Under the pieces are notes generated by a model, which was given only the letters and a program-made list of their open reading frames with translations, ran no database searches and was not told the origin of the DNA. Positions 50,819-61,045 of a DNA stretch of 64,000 nucleotides are shown in pieces (position 1 is the stretch's first letter; each line of letters begins with the position of its first letter). Made by a program: the position numbers and the translations under genes. Source of the stretch: Echinometra lucunter (Eukaryota; Echinodermata; Echinoidea; Camarodonta; Echinometridae); the NCBI GenBank assembly GCA_029962745.1, contig CM057166.1, positions 943,714-1,007,713 of the forward strand, in the 5' to 3' direction.

Positions 50819-50838
50819 TTCATTTTTTTCTGTTGTTT

Positions 50839-50861
50839 TTGTGTGTGTGTGTGTGTGTGTG
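50839..50861 (+). repeat. (GT)n microsatellite
   Basis: About 11 GT units, just after tRNA-like unit A. Confidence 0.95.
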
Positions 50862-51485
50862 TTTCATTAATTTTTTTCAAAGTAACGGATGTCCTTTTCG
50901 TATGCCGCAAACTTTCTGTTTAAAGTTTAAAACATTTCTACGTAGTAAACTGTATGTGTGAGGTTATTGTTTTGGCTTTTTTTGCCGCAGGCATCACAAA
51001 CAGAAAAGGATAAATGGTCAGGACGCATACAGCGATTGACTCAGATCTCCTAAGCTCGACAGGGAGATTTGGGGTTCAAAACTCAGGAAGCGCCATTTTT
51101 GTTGTTGATGTTGTTTGCGTTTTTCTTTTTGCTTCTGTAAGAAATCTCTATGCCGCAGACAGTATGTGTGAGGTTATCATTTTGTCCTTATGACGGCAGT
51201 CATTGTAAACAGGAAAGGATAAAGGGTCAAGATGAACTGGAGGATGGTAGTGAGGCAGCGTAGGGGGACATAGACTCCCATCTCCTGAATGAGGAGATTC
51301 CAAACTCAGTAAGCGCGAATTTCTTTTTCTTTTTTTTTTTTGTTTTTTTGGTTTTTTTTGTTTCTTTCATAGGCCTTTTGTATGTTTCTGTTTGTTTCCC
51401 TTCTTTCTTTTTTTTTTTTTTTTACAGTAACGGATGTCTTTTCGCATGCTCCAAACTTGCTAATGAAAAAAATCCCAATGCGGCA

Positions 51486-51766
51486 GCAAAAAAGGCTGTC
51501 GCCCCGCCAAAAAACGCCCCCCCCCCCCAAAAAAAAAAAAAAAAAAAAAGAAAGAAAGAAAGAAAGAAAAAGAAAAAAAAAGCGTGAGCTACAAAAGAAA
51601 GAGGTAAGAGAACGTAGGGAGAGCGGGAGAAGACAAGCAACAATGACTTAAAATAACGTCGTAGTTTCCTGCACTCTCTCCCTAGGGAGCGCGCTAGTAA
51701 TTCGCACGCTTTGTGTGCTCACTACCACCCCCCCCCCCCTAAAATGAAATCCTAGCTACGCTACTG
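51486..51766 (-). mobile_element. hAT-type end (inverted), inserted in the tRNA-like tandem array
   Basis: The right part, read on the minus strand, is CAGTAGCGTAGCTAGGATTT then CATTTTAGGGG and GTAGTGAGCACACAAAGC. It separates unit C from partial unit D of the surrounding tandem array. The segment includes A-rich and C-rich runs (51500-51600). Confidence 0.6.
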
Positions 51767-51859
51767 TATGTGTGAGGTTTTTATTTTGGCCTGGGGGGGG
51801 GGGGCAATCATTGCAAACAGGAAAGGATAGAGGGTACAATCTCGACTTGAACATGTTGA

Positions 51860-52745
51860 AAAGGAGAACAGATAAGACTTTATAATTATGGTTGCAACAC
51901 TTATATTATGTCAGCGTGCGTTATCATAAGTAGGGCTTAAGTGCGAGTGAGCTTTGGGGATTTTAAGGAACACTTATCGAAAGGAGAATTGCAATACTCA
52001 AAACGTAAAGGGGCACTTACAATCGAATTGGACGCTCATATAAAATAAAAAGGGTACATATCATGTTGAATGGGGCGAAATGGCACTTACTAGAAAAGCT
52101 AAACCCGGCAATTATCAGAAATTAGATAAGTTTGTACCAAATTATAAAAAAGGGGGAGGGGGTAATGCCAAAATGGAAAAAATATACAATGTGGTTATCA
52201 GAAAACAAAAGGGCACTATATAGGGCACTTACAGCGAATTTACGGAAGAAGAAATAGGATATACTAGCCAGGGAAAGGGGGCATTCATCAGAAGTAAATT
52301 GGGGCTTGTATCAATTTTCGAATGGGGCACCTGCCTAAATGGAAAGAAGCAACTTATCAGGGATGACAAGAAACACACAGCATAAGGAGAATGCACTTTT
52401 AGAACGAAAAATGTGCAGTCAGGAGGAGCACTTATACATGGACATCCATTAGAAGTAATAAGGGATCACTTGTCAGAAGGGAAAAGAGCGTTTGGGGGGA
52501 AAATGTAAGGATTACTAATTTGGTGTAAAAGGGGGACAGTTGTGGGGTTGATTTAAGAAGGATAAATTATCTGACAGGGATAGGGCACCTATAAGAAGGT
52601 GAAAGGGCACTTGTTTTAAAATGTGGGCTCTTGAACGAAGAAAAGGAATGCACAGAACGGGTTTGAAAAGGGAATTTTTCGTGGGTAAAACGGGACACGT
52701 TTTGGGTGCTTGAAAAAGTGATTAGACATTGTACCCCCACTCCCT
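51860..52745 (+). repeat. Degenerate AAAGGGGCACTTATCAGAA array, copy 2
   Basis: Colinear with 44.84-45.56 kb: AAGACTTTATAATTATGGTT, ATCATAAGTAGGGC, TCAGAAGTAAATTGGGGC, TTCGAATGGGGCACC, GTGGGTAAAACGGGACAC, GACATTGTACCCCCAC. It is more diverged and has extra insertions, and no hAT end pair with matching flanks was found around it. Confidence 0.7.
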
Positions 52746-53486
52746 ACCCACATGTGGAGTTTATTTACGTTTTAATTGAACAAAGAAGTCTATCATATAG
52801 TTACATGACCGTCTTCCCCGCTCTTCACCATACGCTTCTTCCCTCTTCTGTTCTTTTCTTCTTCTCCCCCTATTTTTTTTATTTCTTATCATAGGGGCGG
52901 CCGCCCTGATTCCCCTGTTGCCCCTGCCTCATTTCAATGAAATCAATATTCCGTTAAAAAATAAAACAGAACAGAACAGACAAATAAATAATGAAATTCA
53001 TCTCATATTTCCGAAGATAAACAAAGTGTACATATTAAGTAACACCAAACCTTCTGTTATTTACAAGTAACCTATGTGATCTACACCTAAATCTACATGA
53101 AATGGCAGCATCAGAACTATTCAAAAGTACCATATATTTTTAAAAAATCAACTTGTCTTTAAACATTCTATAGTTTGAAGAAAAGGGAGAAAGAGAAATG
53201 TGTTGGCACTCGGTGGTAATTATCACGTCGCGTCGAAATGCCTTTAGAAAAAGAACAAGAAGAAACATAGCCTGACCACAAAAACATTAATGGTTTTGTC
53301 GGTACGTCACCTTTAACATGAATAACATGAAAATAGTAAAGGAATGAATTTAAATAAAATAAAGTTTTCATGAATGAACAGAAAAACCAACAAACCATAC
53401 GATATAAACCGAAGTTTGCAGAAGCATATATTATTAGGAGAGCAGCTCTAAACATTATAGCCACTTCAGTACTTTAGCTCGCACGT

Positions 53487-53720
53487 GATGATAAACAGAT
53501 TCTGTGTGCATGATCGGAGCTGTCTTGTTGGTTTGTATACAGTGAGTAGATCATTCAAATACGAAGGAGCTAGTCCATGAAAACATTCGAAAGCTAGTAA
53601 CAAAATCTTGAACTGGATTCGAAACTGGACTGGTAGCCAATGTAAATTGCGTAAGACAGGGGATATTGAATCATGTCATAAACATGACAGAGGAAAAATG
53701 TGTAAGTTGTAAACAAATAG
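53487..53720 (+). repeat. Dispersed repeat fragment shared with 63.63 kb
   Basis: GATGATAAACAGATTCTGTG, TGCATGATCGG and TCTTGTTGGTTTGTATACAG match 63629-63688. The downstream part has TGGACTGGTAGCCAATGTAA, a phrase type often seen in invertebrate retroelement ends (from memory). Confidence 0.5.
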
Positions 53721-54651
53721 CAATGTCCCGGTAACTTAAAATAGTCATTTTCAGTTTTGGGAAGAAGGGAAGAAAACATGCTGCATGGAAAATTAAAACT
53801 TTCCCTATTTAACTATCATTATCTATTAGCAGGGCCAAATTCAGAGAGGGCGGAAGGGGGCAGTGCCCTATTTTTGCCGAGCAATTTTCGCTAAGAAATA
53901 TACAGGATATCTGAATTATTTTGGTCACCTCGCTTGCCGAACTGGTTTGCTTTCCCAGACCGTCCTGTATCTAAATAGTATAGGAGCTAGCGCAGCAAGC
54001 GAGAAAAATACTCTTTTTCGTGGTATAGAGGTGTTATTTCGTTCATCAAAATGCACTATATTCGGATTAGATCTCTGAATGATACATTTGATCGAATATG
54101 ACTATACTTGGGCACCTTTGCTTGCCGTCCGAATCCATTCTGTTTCTACGAGCGAGCGAATCGAGCGACTGACCAAAAAACATGATGATTCTAACCTACT
54201 CCTACTCAATTTGATTGTGAAATTTGAATTTCATCCTACTGAATTTGAAATTCATTCTACTGAATTTCATATGCAGATTTGCACATTTCCCCCAAGATAA
54301 TGTTCTGATAGGTGATCTATAAAAAGGAATAAAGGTATCAATCTAAGACAACAAACAAACAAACAATAAACAAAAAGCTTTACTTTTCATTCATAATAAG
54401 AATATTTGAGGTATTCAGTATAATGTAACCTTTTTACAAATTTCAGTGTTATACTGGGTGGATCGAATTATTTCGTCATTATTTGCAGGTTTTTAAAAAT
54501 CTATTGTTATCATTATCATGCTGACACATTGGTGAGTTCAATTTAATTTCTGTTATTTAATTTTTCTATTATTTTTATTTTATTTGCCTCTTAAGTTCCC
54601 CCAACTACGAATGCATAAGGCGCCACAGAAGTTATCATTATCATCATATAA

Positions 54652-54652
54652 A

Positions 54653-54708
<56 letters not shown>

Positions 54709-54722
54709 CCATCATCACCATC
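54652..54722 (+). repeat. (CAT)n microsatellite
   Basis: About 22 CAT units, with two CAC interruptions at the end. Confidence 0.95.
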
Positions 54723-55947
54723 ACAACTACCAACCACCGTGACCACCTTGTTGTTTCTGAGACAAAGCAGTCCAGAATTTTCATATTAATCATTTTCATT
54801 GTTTGCGGTTTTCAGCAAGTCAGAATATATGAAATGTTGTTCTTTAATGATATTCAAATTTGGTATAATCCTTCGAATACAAACAATGAAATGCCTCGAA
54901 AATGAAAAAAAAAACACGGATAAGAAATTTGTAATAGATATGATTATTCACACATATTTTTTATGACTTCCTTGGCACGTTCACTTTATTTAGTGAAGCA
55001 TGCAGCGAGATATTATGCTTCTTTAGTCATGTTAGTTTTGAGGTGTTAGGAGAACAATGAAATGAAAACTTGACTATTTTTGTTGACTATGCAAAACAAA
55101 TATCATAGTCTACCGACCTCGCCCAGTGCCATAACCTGTAGTGGATGACTGTGGGAATGGAGTAGTTTTACGATGCCAGTTAGTAGTGAATTATTAGGAA
55201 TCTTCTAATGCTGTACCATCAATTTCAAAGTCAACAGCAGACGCTGGAAGATAATTGCCCATTTTCATTTCGCATGAGTAAGATATATTGCCATTGCTCA
55301 GGTGAGTGTTAACGTAGGTAGCTAGGGATCATATCATGAAATTTTTGCGACGTCATTATATATCAAGACTTGTACATTTTTTATGGGAGGTGTATTTTCT
55401 TTCATGTTTTTCAAATGAAACTATCGATAAAAACTCAAATACTCAACAAATTTCGTACAAGAAGTTTGCACAATGTCAAGTTGATTTTTTTTAAAATTAT
55501 TTTCTGGAGCAAGTTTTATAAAAGTTTCCTAAGTAATCACTATTTCATGAATAGTGCTTTCAATTTGAAATCGCTTCTTTTTTGACAAATCAATGAAGAT
55601 GATGAACTTGAGTGTATCAGGAGTTAATTCAAAGACAAGAACATGAACAAGTCATGCAGCATCGGATCCAGGATAATTCTGGTCGATTGGGGGAGGGGGG
55701 CATAGGTCGAAATATTATCCCTCCCCAGCCCAAAAGGGGTTATCATGTATCTAGGTGATGCTCTTTTAGCCCGAAATTCACATTTTCAAGTGCCTTTTGA
55801 CGTCTAAACTTGCTCCTATAGCTCCGCGGCATATGCCACAGTGATCATGCTTTTAAAAAATAAAACTCGATTTTACTTTGTACAATCAAATTCATTGTAC
55901 AAAAAGTATTCCTGCTATATGGCATAAATGGCAGTGACAGTTATTTA

Positions 55948-56212
55948 GTACATGATCAGAGGCGGATCCAGGGGATGGTGCGGGGGCGAGAGCCCCCTAC
56001 CCCTTACTTTTTTTTTCAAAGCTCTGAAGGCGCAGTTGGGCTGCTTAATTGAAATCGGTGTCATCGTACATTAAACGGCTCCACCGTACATGAAATCGTC
56101 GCCTTCTCACAATAATTGCGCAATTGTCTTTCCTGATAGGTGCGGCGTTCAGCCCCCCCCCCCCCCCCCCCCGCACCCCACTTTTTTCAGCCCTAGGATC
56201 CGTTATTGGTGA
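55948..56212. mobile_element. Short hAT-type element just upstream of candidate exon A
   Basis: The left CAGAGGCGGATCCAGGG (55958) and the right, read in reverse, AATAACGGATCCTAGGG are similar inverted ends enclosing poly-C. The first ~60 bp is nearly identical to 60982-61045. The right end stops about 45 bp before the ATG at 56258, so promoter or 5' UTR sequence may be transposon-derived. Confidence 0.5.
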
Positions 56213-56257
56213 ATATTATTTAAATGTTCATTCGTGTTTTAGGTAAATTGAGGAATT

Positions 56258-56558
56258 ATGGGCCAAGAACAATCGACGAGTGACGCAGCCCAGTCGTCTA
56301 CTCCTCGTAAGAAAAGCAGCGTGGTTTCAAGACCAAGTCATTACGATCTTCAATCTAGCCAGAATGGTCGACCCGGTGGTCGCTCTGGTAGTCGAAACGC
56401 CAGCTTCCCCGCTGATTTGCTTGATGATGTCGAAGATGTGTCGCTCGTCGACATCGAGAAGTTCATTTCGTCTTTCAAACCCAGGAAATATTCTCACTTT
56501 CAGCCTTTCATTCCGCCCAACCTGTGCAAACTATGTCACATGGTCAGCGATCATACAG
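56258..56558 (+). CDS. Candidate first coding exon A: N-terminal half of a C1-like zinc domain, MGQEQS start (partial gene)
   Basis: Seen: an ATG opens a 100-codon frame that ends in a GT donor (ACAG|GTTAG), with the first base of codon 101 left in the exon (phase 1). The start MGQEQS has Gly2 and Ser6, the N-myristoylation pattern. Residues ~10-50 are Ser/Arg-rich and probably disordered. An acidic stretch with DDVEDVSLVDIEKF follows. The exon ends in FIPPNLCKLCHMVSDHT plus a split Gly. Counting back from the first Cys, Phe at -6 and Pro at -3 sit as in C1 domains, but the usual first His is Lys. The spacing CxxC-x4-D-x-T-G is shared with the candidate exon at 59837, which ends at the same phase. 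Inference: an alternative first exon of a gene continuing beyond the window. From memory the spacing matches the tensin-2 C1 domain, so a tensin-like protein (focal-adhesion adaptor) is the leading idea, unproven. A possible splice acceptor, TTTTAG, ends at 56242, so a non-coding 5' exon may exist. Another zinc-finger family is possible. Confidence 0.6.
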
Positions 56559-56564
56559 GTTAGA
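56559..56564 (+). other. Splice donor of candidate exon A
   Basis: GTTAGA follows CATACAG. It is a moderate match to the GTRAGT donor consensus and falls where the coding similarity to exon B ends, at phase 1. Confidence 0.5.
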
Positions 56565-56885
56565 ATGAGTTCAAATTTTGATAGTTAATACATTCGATTT
56601 TTTAAAAAATATAATACACTTTTTATAAGTCACATATAGTTCGTTTCTTTCCAGCCTTGTTATTCTGAATTTGTGCAACAAACCAGTCATCACAAAGAGG
56701 CAGTACTCAATTTTGCTTTATGATTTTTTTCCCCTCATCGTTCTAACCGTTGGAGTTATCACAAGTAAACAATTATTGACGTCCGTCTAATCCACTTTTT
56801 TTACCCTAGGATTATGGGGTTATATACATGATAAAAGTCGATTCACATAGCTCTCTCAATGCTACCATTGATCTTTTGGTACTTT

Positions 56886-57060
56886 CAATTGATTTGATTT
56901 GATTTGATTTATTTATTTAAAAACGGTAAAAGCCCAATTCAGCTTCTCGGCTGGTTTTCAAAGGGGCCGTGTGACAATTAAAAACAATGAAATACATGAA
57001 ATATGAAATTCGAATATCAAACAATTACAAGTACAAATCGTAACAAAATAAAATACATAA
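56886..57060 (-). mobile_element. 3' tail of a non-LTR retroelement, minus strand
   Basis: A GATTT pentamer array (56889-56910) and a TTTA array lead into AAGCCCAATTCAGCTTCTCG. It lies inside the presumed intron or upstream region between candidate exons A and B. Confidence 0.4.
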
Positions 57061-57749
57061 ATATTTCAAAATTGGAATGAGGTTTAAAACATATTATGTA
57101 TCACAAACATAAAATAGACAAAAACAATTAAGAATTTACATAAAATTAGGCGGAAAGAAAAGCAAATAAACCTAGAATATGTAAATACATTTTTAACGAA
57201 ATATGAAAAGAAAAATATGATGTATGCAACGAAATTATTAATGCTCATGCTGAAGTAAAAATAAAAGTAAAAACAAGAATCTAGCGTATATAAAAACAAA
57301 AATATTAAACAGCAATCGCATGAACAAAATATGAGAAAACGAAAACATAAAACCATAAAAACTGAATTAAAGAAACATGTATCTATACATATAAAACATA
57401 AAAAAGAAAAAATGTAGTACCATGATTTATACAAGGGAAATTATTTTAATTTTGAAAGTAAAACAAGAATCTAGCAAATGAAAAAGAATATAATTTAGAA
57501 CAGCAATCATATGTACAAAATATGAGAAAAGAAGGTGCAGTACGATGACGTGCAAAACCATAGTATAATCAGTTTAAACGTAATGGTGTGAAATATGAAA
57601 TATATGAAATATAAGACCAAGTTCAATTATACAGGATATTTACAATGTTCTGGTGTTTAGATATAATATATACATGTATTTAATGACTCCGTAAAATCAG
57701 GCAAGACAGAACTATTGCGAAAAGCAATAACAAATATAAGAGGAAAAGT

Positions 57750-57840
57750 AAAAAGCGTGAAAGAGAGAGAGAGAGAAAGAGAGGGGTAAGTGAGAGAAAT
57801 ACAGAAAGAGAGAGAGAGAGAGAGAGAAAAAAAAAAAGAA
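57750..57840 (+). repeat. Purine-rich GA block
   Basis: AGAGAGAGAGAG phrases ending in an A run. Confidence 0.85.
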
Positions 57841-58433
57841 AGGAAGGAATAAATCTCAAAAGGGATGAATTAACGGAGACGTAAAGTTAGTTTAGGTTTG
57901 TGTTAGTTATATGAAACTGAGTTTACCTTACCATTCCTCAAGCCTAAGTCGTAATGATATTTCTGCTCAGGTATAAAGAGAGGCAACTAAATCATTTTGT
58001 AAATTCGACAAGGAGTATGTCAGGACTTCAGAGATTCATTTGTAGATTATTCTTTCAATATACACCACCCTTATCATAATACCAACTTTATTGCGATATA
58101 ATGGATATAAGATTTAAAAATATACATATATATTTTTCAATGATCTTGAAGTAATATTTTGAAGGGGAAAAAAGACGTATTTGCTGGCTATCCACGAATG
58201 ATTGCAATAAACTCCCGTATTTTGATTGATTGCTTGTGTATCTTGATATTATAGCGAATAATAACGAATATTTACGATGGATGGCTTTCTGTCTTAGATC
58301 ATACTTGAATTTGACCGCATTGATTATTACTGCCATTAACATCATTTCCGACAAAAAAGTTGCTCGTGGGCTATCTGAACGAAGCCTATACGCCAAACCC
58401 TACGAAAGTGATTGGCGTGAAAAATGTGTAGAG

Positions 58434-58587
58434 CAGAGCCCTTTGTTACAGAGTTTGGCCAACTCGGCTCCAGTAGGGCACAACATGGCGCATATTGCTT
58501 TGTTGGGCAAGCACAATACAAAAGAAATTCCGCCATGTTGTAACCCAATGAAACCGAGTTGGCCAAACCCAGTTATAAAGGGCTCTG
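58434..58587. mobile_element. Inverted repeat, 57 bp arms, 40 bp loop
   Basis: Arm 58434-58490 (CAGAGCCCTTTGTTACAGAG, TTTGGCCAACTCGG, ACAACATGGCG) is mirrored by 58531-58587 at roughly 80% identity. A fold-back element between candidate exons A and B. Open frames on both strands cross it but are not recognised. Confidence 0.75.
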
Positions 58588-58944
58588 GTGAAGAGATTAT
58601 GAAGAGCGCCATCCATCGGTATGTAGACGCAGTGTTTTGAAACGCAGTTGATTATTGAAACCCTGTTTCACGATACGTATACCGTGCTTATAGCTCTTTC
58701 CCTCTTTACTCCAGACTAAAACTTGTTCTGCCCCTTTTTGTGAGTTGTGTAATTGTGCTTTACCACCATGTTAACTGTGAATAACCCACTGCACACTATA
58801 AGATCTGTCTGCGATCCCATTTTTGAAAATTTTGTTATAGCATTTGATATAAACCTTATTCCGAATTATCTTATGAATATAGTGAAATCGACATCCCGGG
58901 CTATTTCGAGTCTCCTTGTAGGAATAAAAACAAAGTCAATTCTG

Positions 58945-59010
58945 AATCGTAACGAATTTGCTCTCAGCCAATCAAATGTAAGGATTTTTCAGTGGCTTGT
59001 AACAGTTGTC
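58945..59010 (-). mobile_element. Fold-back MITE copy 3, half only
   Basis: Read on the minus strand: CAACTGTTACAAGCCACTGA, AAATCCTTACATTTGATTGG and CTGAGAG, the interior of the fold-back family at 28.65 and 37.36 kb. The inverted ends were not found intact. Confidence 0.55.
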
Positions 59011-59836
59011 GGTAAAAATGACTGACAATACACTTGATGAAACGCTCCCCAGGAATACCACAAAGTACTGAAATCGGTAGCCAATGTTCTAAGACTGAGA
59101 GAAGGCCACCGATCTACTTCTAGGGTTCAACTTATATCTCCTTTACTTCATCCACTGATTGGCGACGCTTGTTACGTTGAGTAAAAATTAACCCCACATA
59201 TTCTGTAAAATGCATGGCAAGTCTGAATTCAAATCAAATTGAATTTGCCCAGTACTGAGTTTTAACAACAAACGGCCATGTTACCTTTTTACCCAACCTA
59301 TTATTTGGATATTCGGACAACTACACACCTTCAGCTTTTCGGTTTAACCATCGTCCTTCCTATCCTAAAATCCTCTGTATTGTAAGCTCCAAAATCATAC
59401 AAAAGATCCACCTACGTTAGTTTATGCAAGCGTGTTAAAACGGATTTGGCCCTTTTCTGCTCTCTGGGCTGTATTGGAATGCCTACTTAGGGGAGTGATT
59501 TCTTCTTCGCATGCAGAACTAACAGGCCATCTTCAGTTGATCCAGCTAGCTAGGCATGAATGCGTTCATTACAAGGATTATGCATGTTACAAGGCAGTAT
59601 AATGAACAACAAGATGACGAATAGGCCTATCTAGTTATTTGGGGGATAGAGCGATAAGTAGATTGTATATCAGCTCCAAAATATGGATGATGAATATCGT
59701 CAACTTAAACCATCTAGATGATCATGAGACAGCAGCTATATTTCATTAATTCTTCTGTAATGAGAGCTTCGGAGACCAGAGACAAGACTATTATCAGATT
59801 AGAAGTACTGAAATAGAATGTGGGATAGGACTAAAA

Positions 59837-60050
59837 ATGGCTGGTAAAGGAAAGAAAAACACGAAGACGTCATCGAAAGCCTTAATGTCGGCAGCTCACC
59901 ACAATCGCGGGTTTGAAGGCGACAATCATGTCGACAGTCGTGAAGGAAGCGTTGTCGTCTCGGAAAAATTTTCTCCTCGAATCAAGAACTTTGGAATGTT
60001 TACCTATCCCATTGTGTGTTCTTATTGCAAAAGCCTATGGGACAGCACAG
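59837..60050 (+). CDS. Candidate first coding exon B: alternative start, N-terminal half of a C1-like zinc domain (partial gene)
   Basis: Seen: the ATG follows AAAA and opens 71 codons up to a consensus donor (CACAG|GTGAG), leaving the first base of codon 72 (phase 1), exactly as in the exon at 56258. The N-terminus MAGKGKKNTKTSSK is lysine-rich and lacks the myristoylation pattern of exon A. The last ~25 residues read FSPRIKNFGMFTYPIVC, then SYCKSLWDST plus a split Gly. Phe at -6, Pro at -3 and CxxC match C1 spacing, with Arg in place of the first His. The pattern CxxC-x4-D-x-T-G is identical in spacing to exon A, although the surrounding residues differ. Inference: a mutually exclusive alternative first exon, with its own promoter, spliced to the same downstream exon supplying the other zinc ligands. 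I found no exon with the second half of the domain between here and the window end. A tandem paralogue is the alternative reading. Confidence 0.6.
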
Positions 60051-60056
60051 GTGAGA
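60051..60056 (+). other. Splice donor of candidate exon B
   Basis: GTGAGA follows GCACAG, a strong donor match. It cuts the Gly codon after the first base, the same phase as the donor at 56559. Confidence 0.6.
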
Positions 60057-60851
60057 CCAATTCTGGATTGATGATAATAAAGATTATGATCAATCAATTG
60101 AAAAGCATTACTGCCCTACTTTGGCAAAAGTTGACATAACCTACCAATCAAATCTGAGTTATTAATATTTTCTTATTTCATACAATGTGCTCCTCTTTCG
60201 GGCCAAATTTTATGCATAAACACTCATCCCGCTGTTGAGAGGTATGGGGTATTAAGACATGACGATATTCCATTGACGTCAGCATAAATGACAGACACAT
60301 TTTACTCTTTTACAGAAAATGTCACTTTTGTCACTTACTTCCTTTTGTCAAAGTAGGGTAGAATGATACTCGATATAAATTATGTCCGATGTCAATCTAC
60401 ATGTGTTGAGCTATTTCAGATAAAATACATATACATTTTCTTCGTTGCTTCTTAAAAGTAGCTGTCTTCTGTTGTTGATTTTTGAAATGCCTGAAAATCT
60501 CGGGACTATATCGAACATCTGTTTTACAAACTGTCTGTACATACAATCTGATATAAAGTGTGCAACGGTATTTCTTGAATAATTCCCCTTTTTATGAGGA
60601 TACCCATTAATTTGTTTACTTCTATCTTATTGTGCAAGCATATTTATGTATTTTGTTTTGTTTCTGGTTTCGTTGATGATTGTTATTGAATAACGATTGA
60701 ATAACGTGGTTACCAAACAGGGCCTCATGGAAGACCATGCCGATTGGTGAAATGTGCCACATCATTCTCTCTTCTTTTTGAAAAGAATGAAAAAATATAT
60801 AGTAATATAATATATATTAGTATGATATAATATAATCACATTTAGTGATGG

Positions 60852-60955
60852 TGAAGAAGACGACGAAGGGGGAGGAAGAGGAGGAGGAGGAGGAGGAGGA
60901 GGAGAAGAAGAAGAAGAAGAAGAAGAAGAAGAAGAAGAAGAAGAAGAGGAAGAAT
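60852..60955 (+). repeat. (GGA)n/(GAA)n microsatellite
   Basis: GAG/GGA units followed by ~16 AAG units. Confidence 0.95.
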
Positions 60956-60981
60956 GAAACGATGTTACTGCTGTTGTAATG

Positions 60982-61045
60982 GTACATGATCAGAGGCGGA
61001 TCCAGGGGATGGCGCGGGGGCGAGAGCCCCCTACTCCTTACCCCT
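60982..61045 (+). repeat. 60 bp near-identical copy of the 55.95 kb element end
   Basis: GTACATGATCAGAGGCGGAT then CCAGGGGATGGCGCGGGGGC and GAGAGCCCCCTAC match 55948-56008 with one or two changes. The two lie ~5 kb apart in the same orientation and flank both candidate exons. Confidence 0.8.

Larger units (their letters stand above)
50670..51850 (+). repeat. Tandem array of tRNA-like units (three and a partial)
   Basis: Repeating order: AGGAAAGGATAAAGGGT, AAGATRARCTGGAG, CAGCGTAG, ATAGAGCGATTGACT, GGGGAGATTT, a TTCGAA/TTCAAAACTC arm, AAGCG, a T-rich stretch, AACGGATGTCYTTTCGYATG, CCGCA, then GTATGTGTGAGGTT. Unit starts (GTATGTGTGAGGTT) are at about 50952, 51165 and 51767; the first unit begins mid-way near 50685. 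Unit A keeps an A box (TAGCCCTGTGG, 50747-50757) and a B box (50798-50808). Confidence 0.7.
52746..55947. other. Gene-free stretch
   Basis: Apart from the repeat fragment at 53.49 kb and the (CAT)n run, it holds GAGCGAGCGAATCGAGCGAC near 54149, resembling the GAGCGAGCGAAGCG motif inside the 44.2 kb element. No supported gene. Confidence 0.4.

Noticed and set aside
50740..50820. Possible functional tRNA gene
   Set aside because: A and B boxes are present, but the T-arm is an overlong hairpin, no acceptor stem closes, and the unit is part of a tandem repeat.
49453..51766. One complete 2.3 kb element bounded by CAGTGGTGTAGCTAGG ends
   Set aside because: The ends match well as inverted repeats, but the 8 bp flanks (CACTCCCA and TATGTGTG) differ, and the right end interrupts an unrelated tandem array. 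Two separate insertions fit better.
58230..58640. 136-codon plus-strand frame
   Set aside because: It crosses a fold-back inverted repeat and overlaps open frames on the minus strand; no recognised motif.
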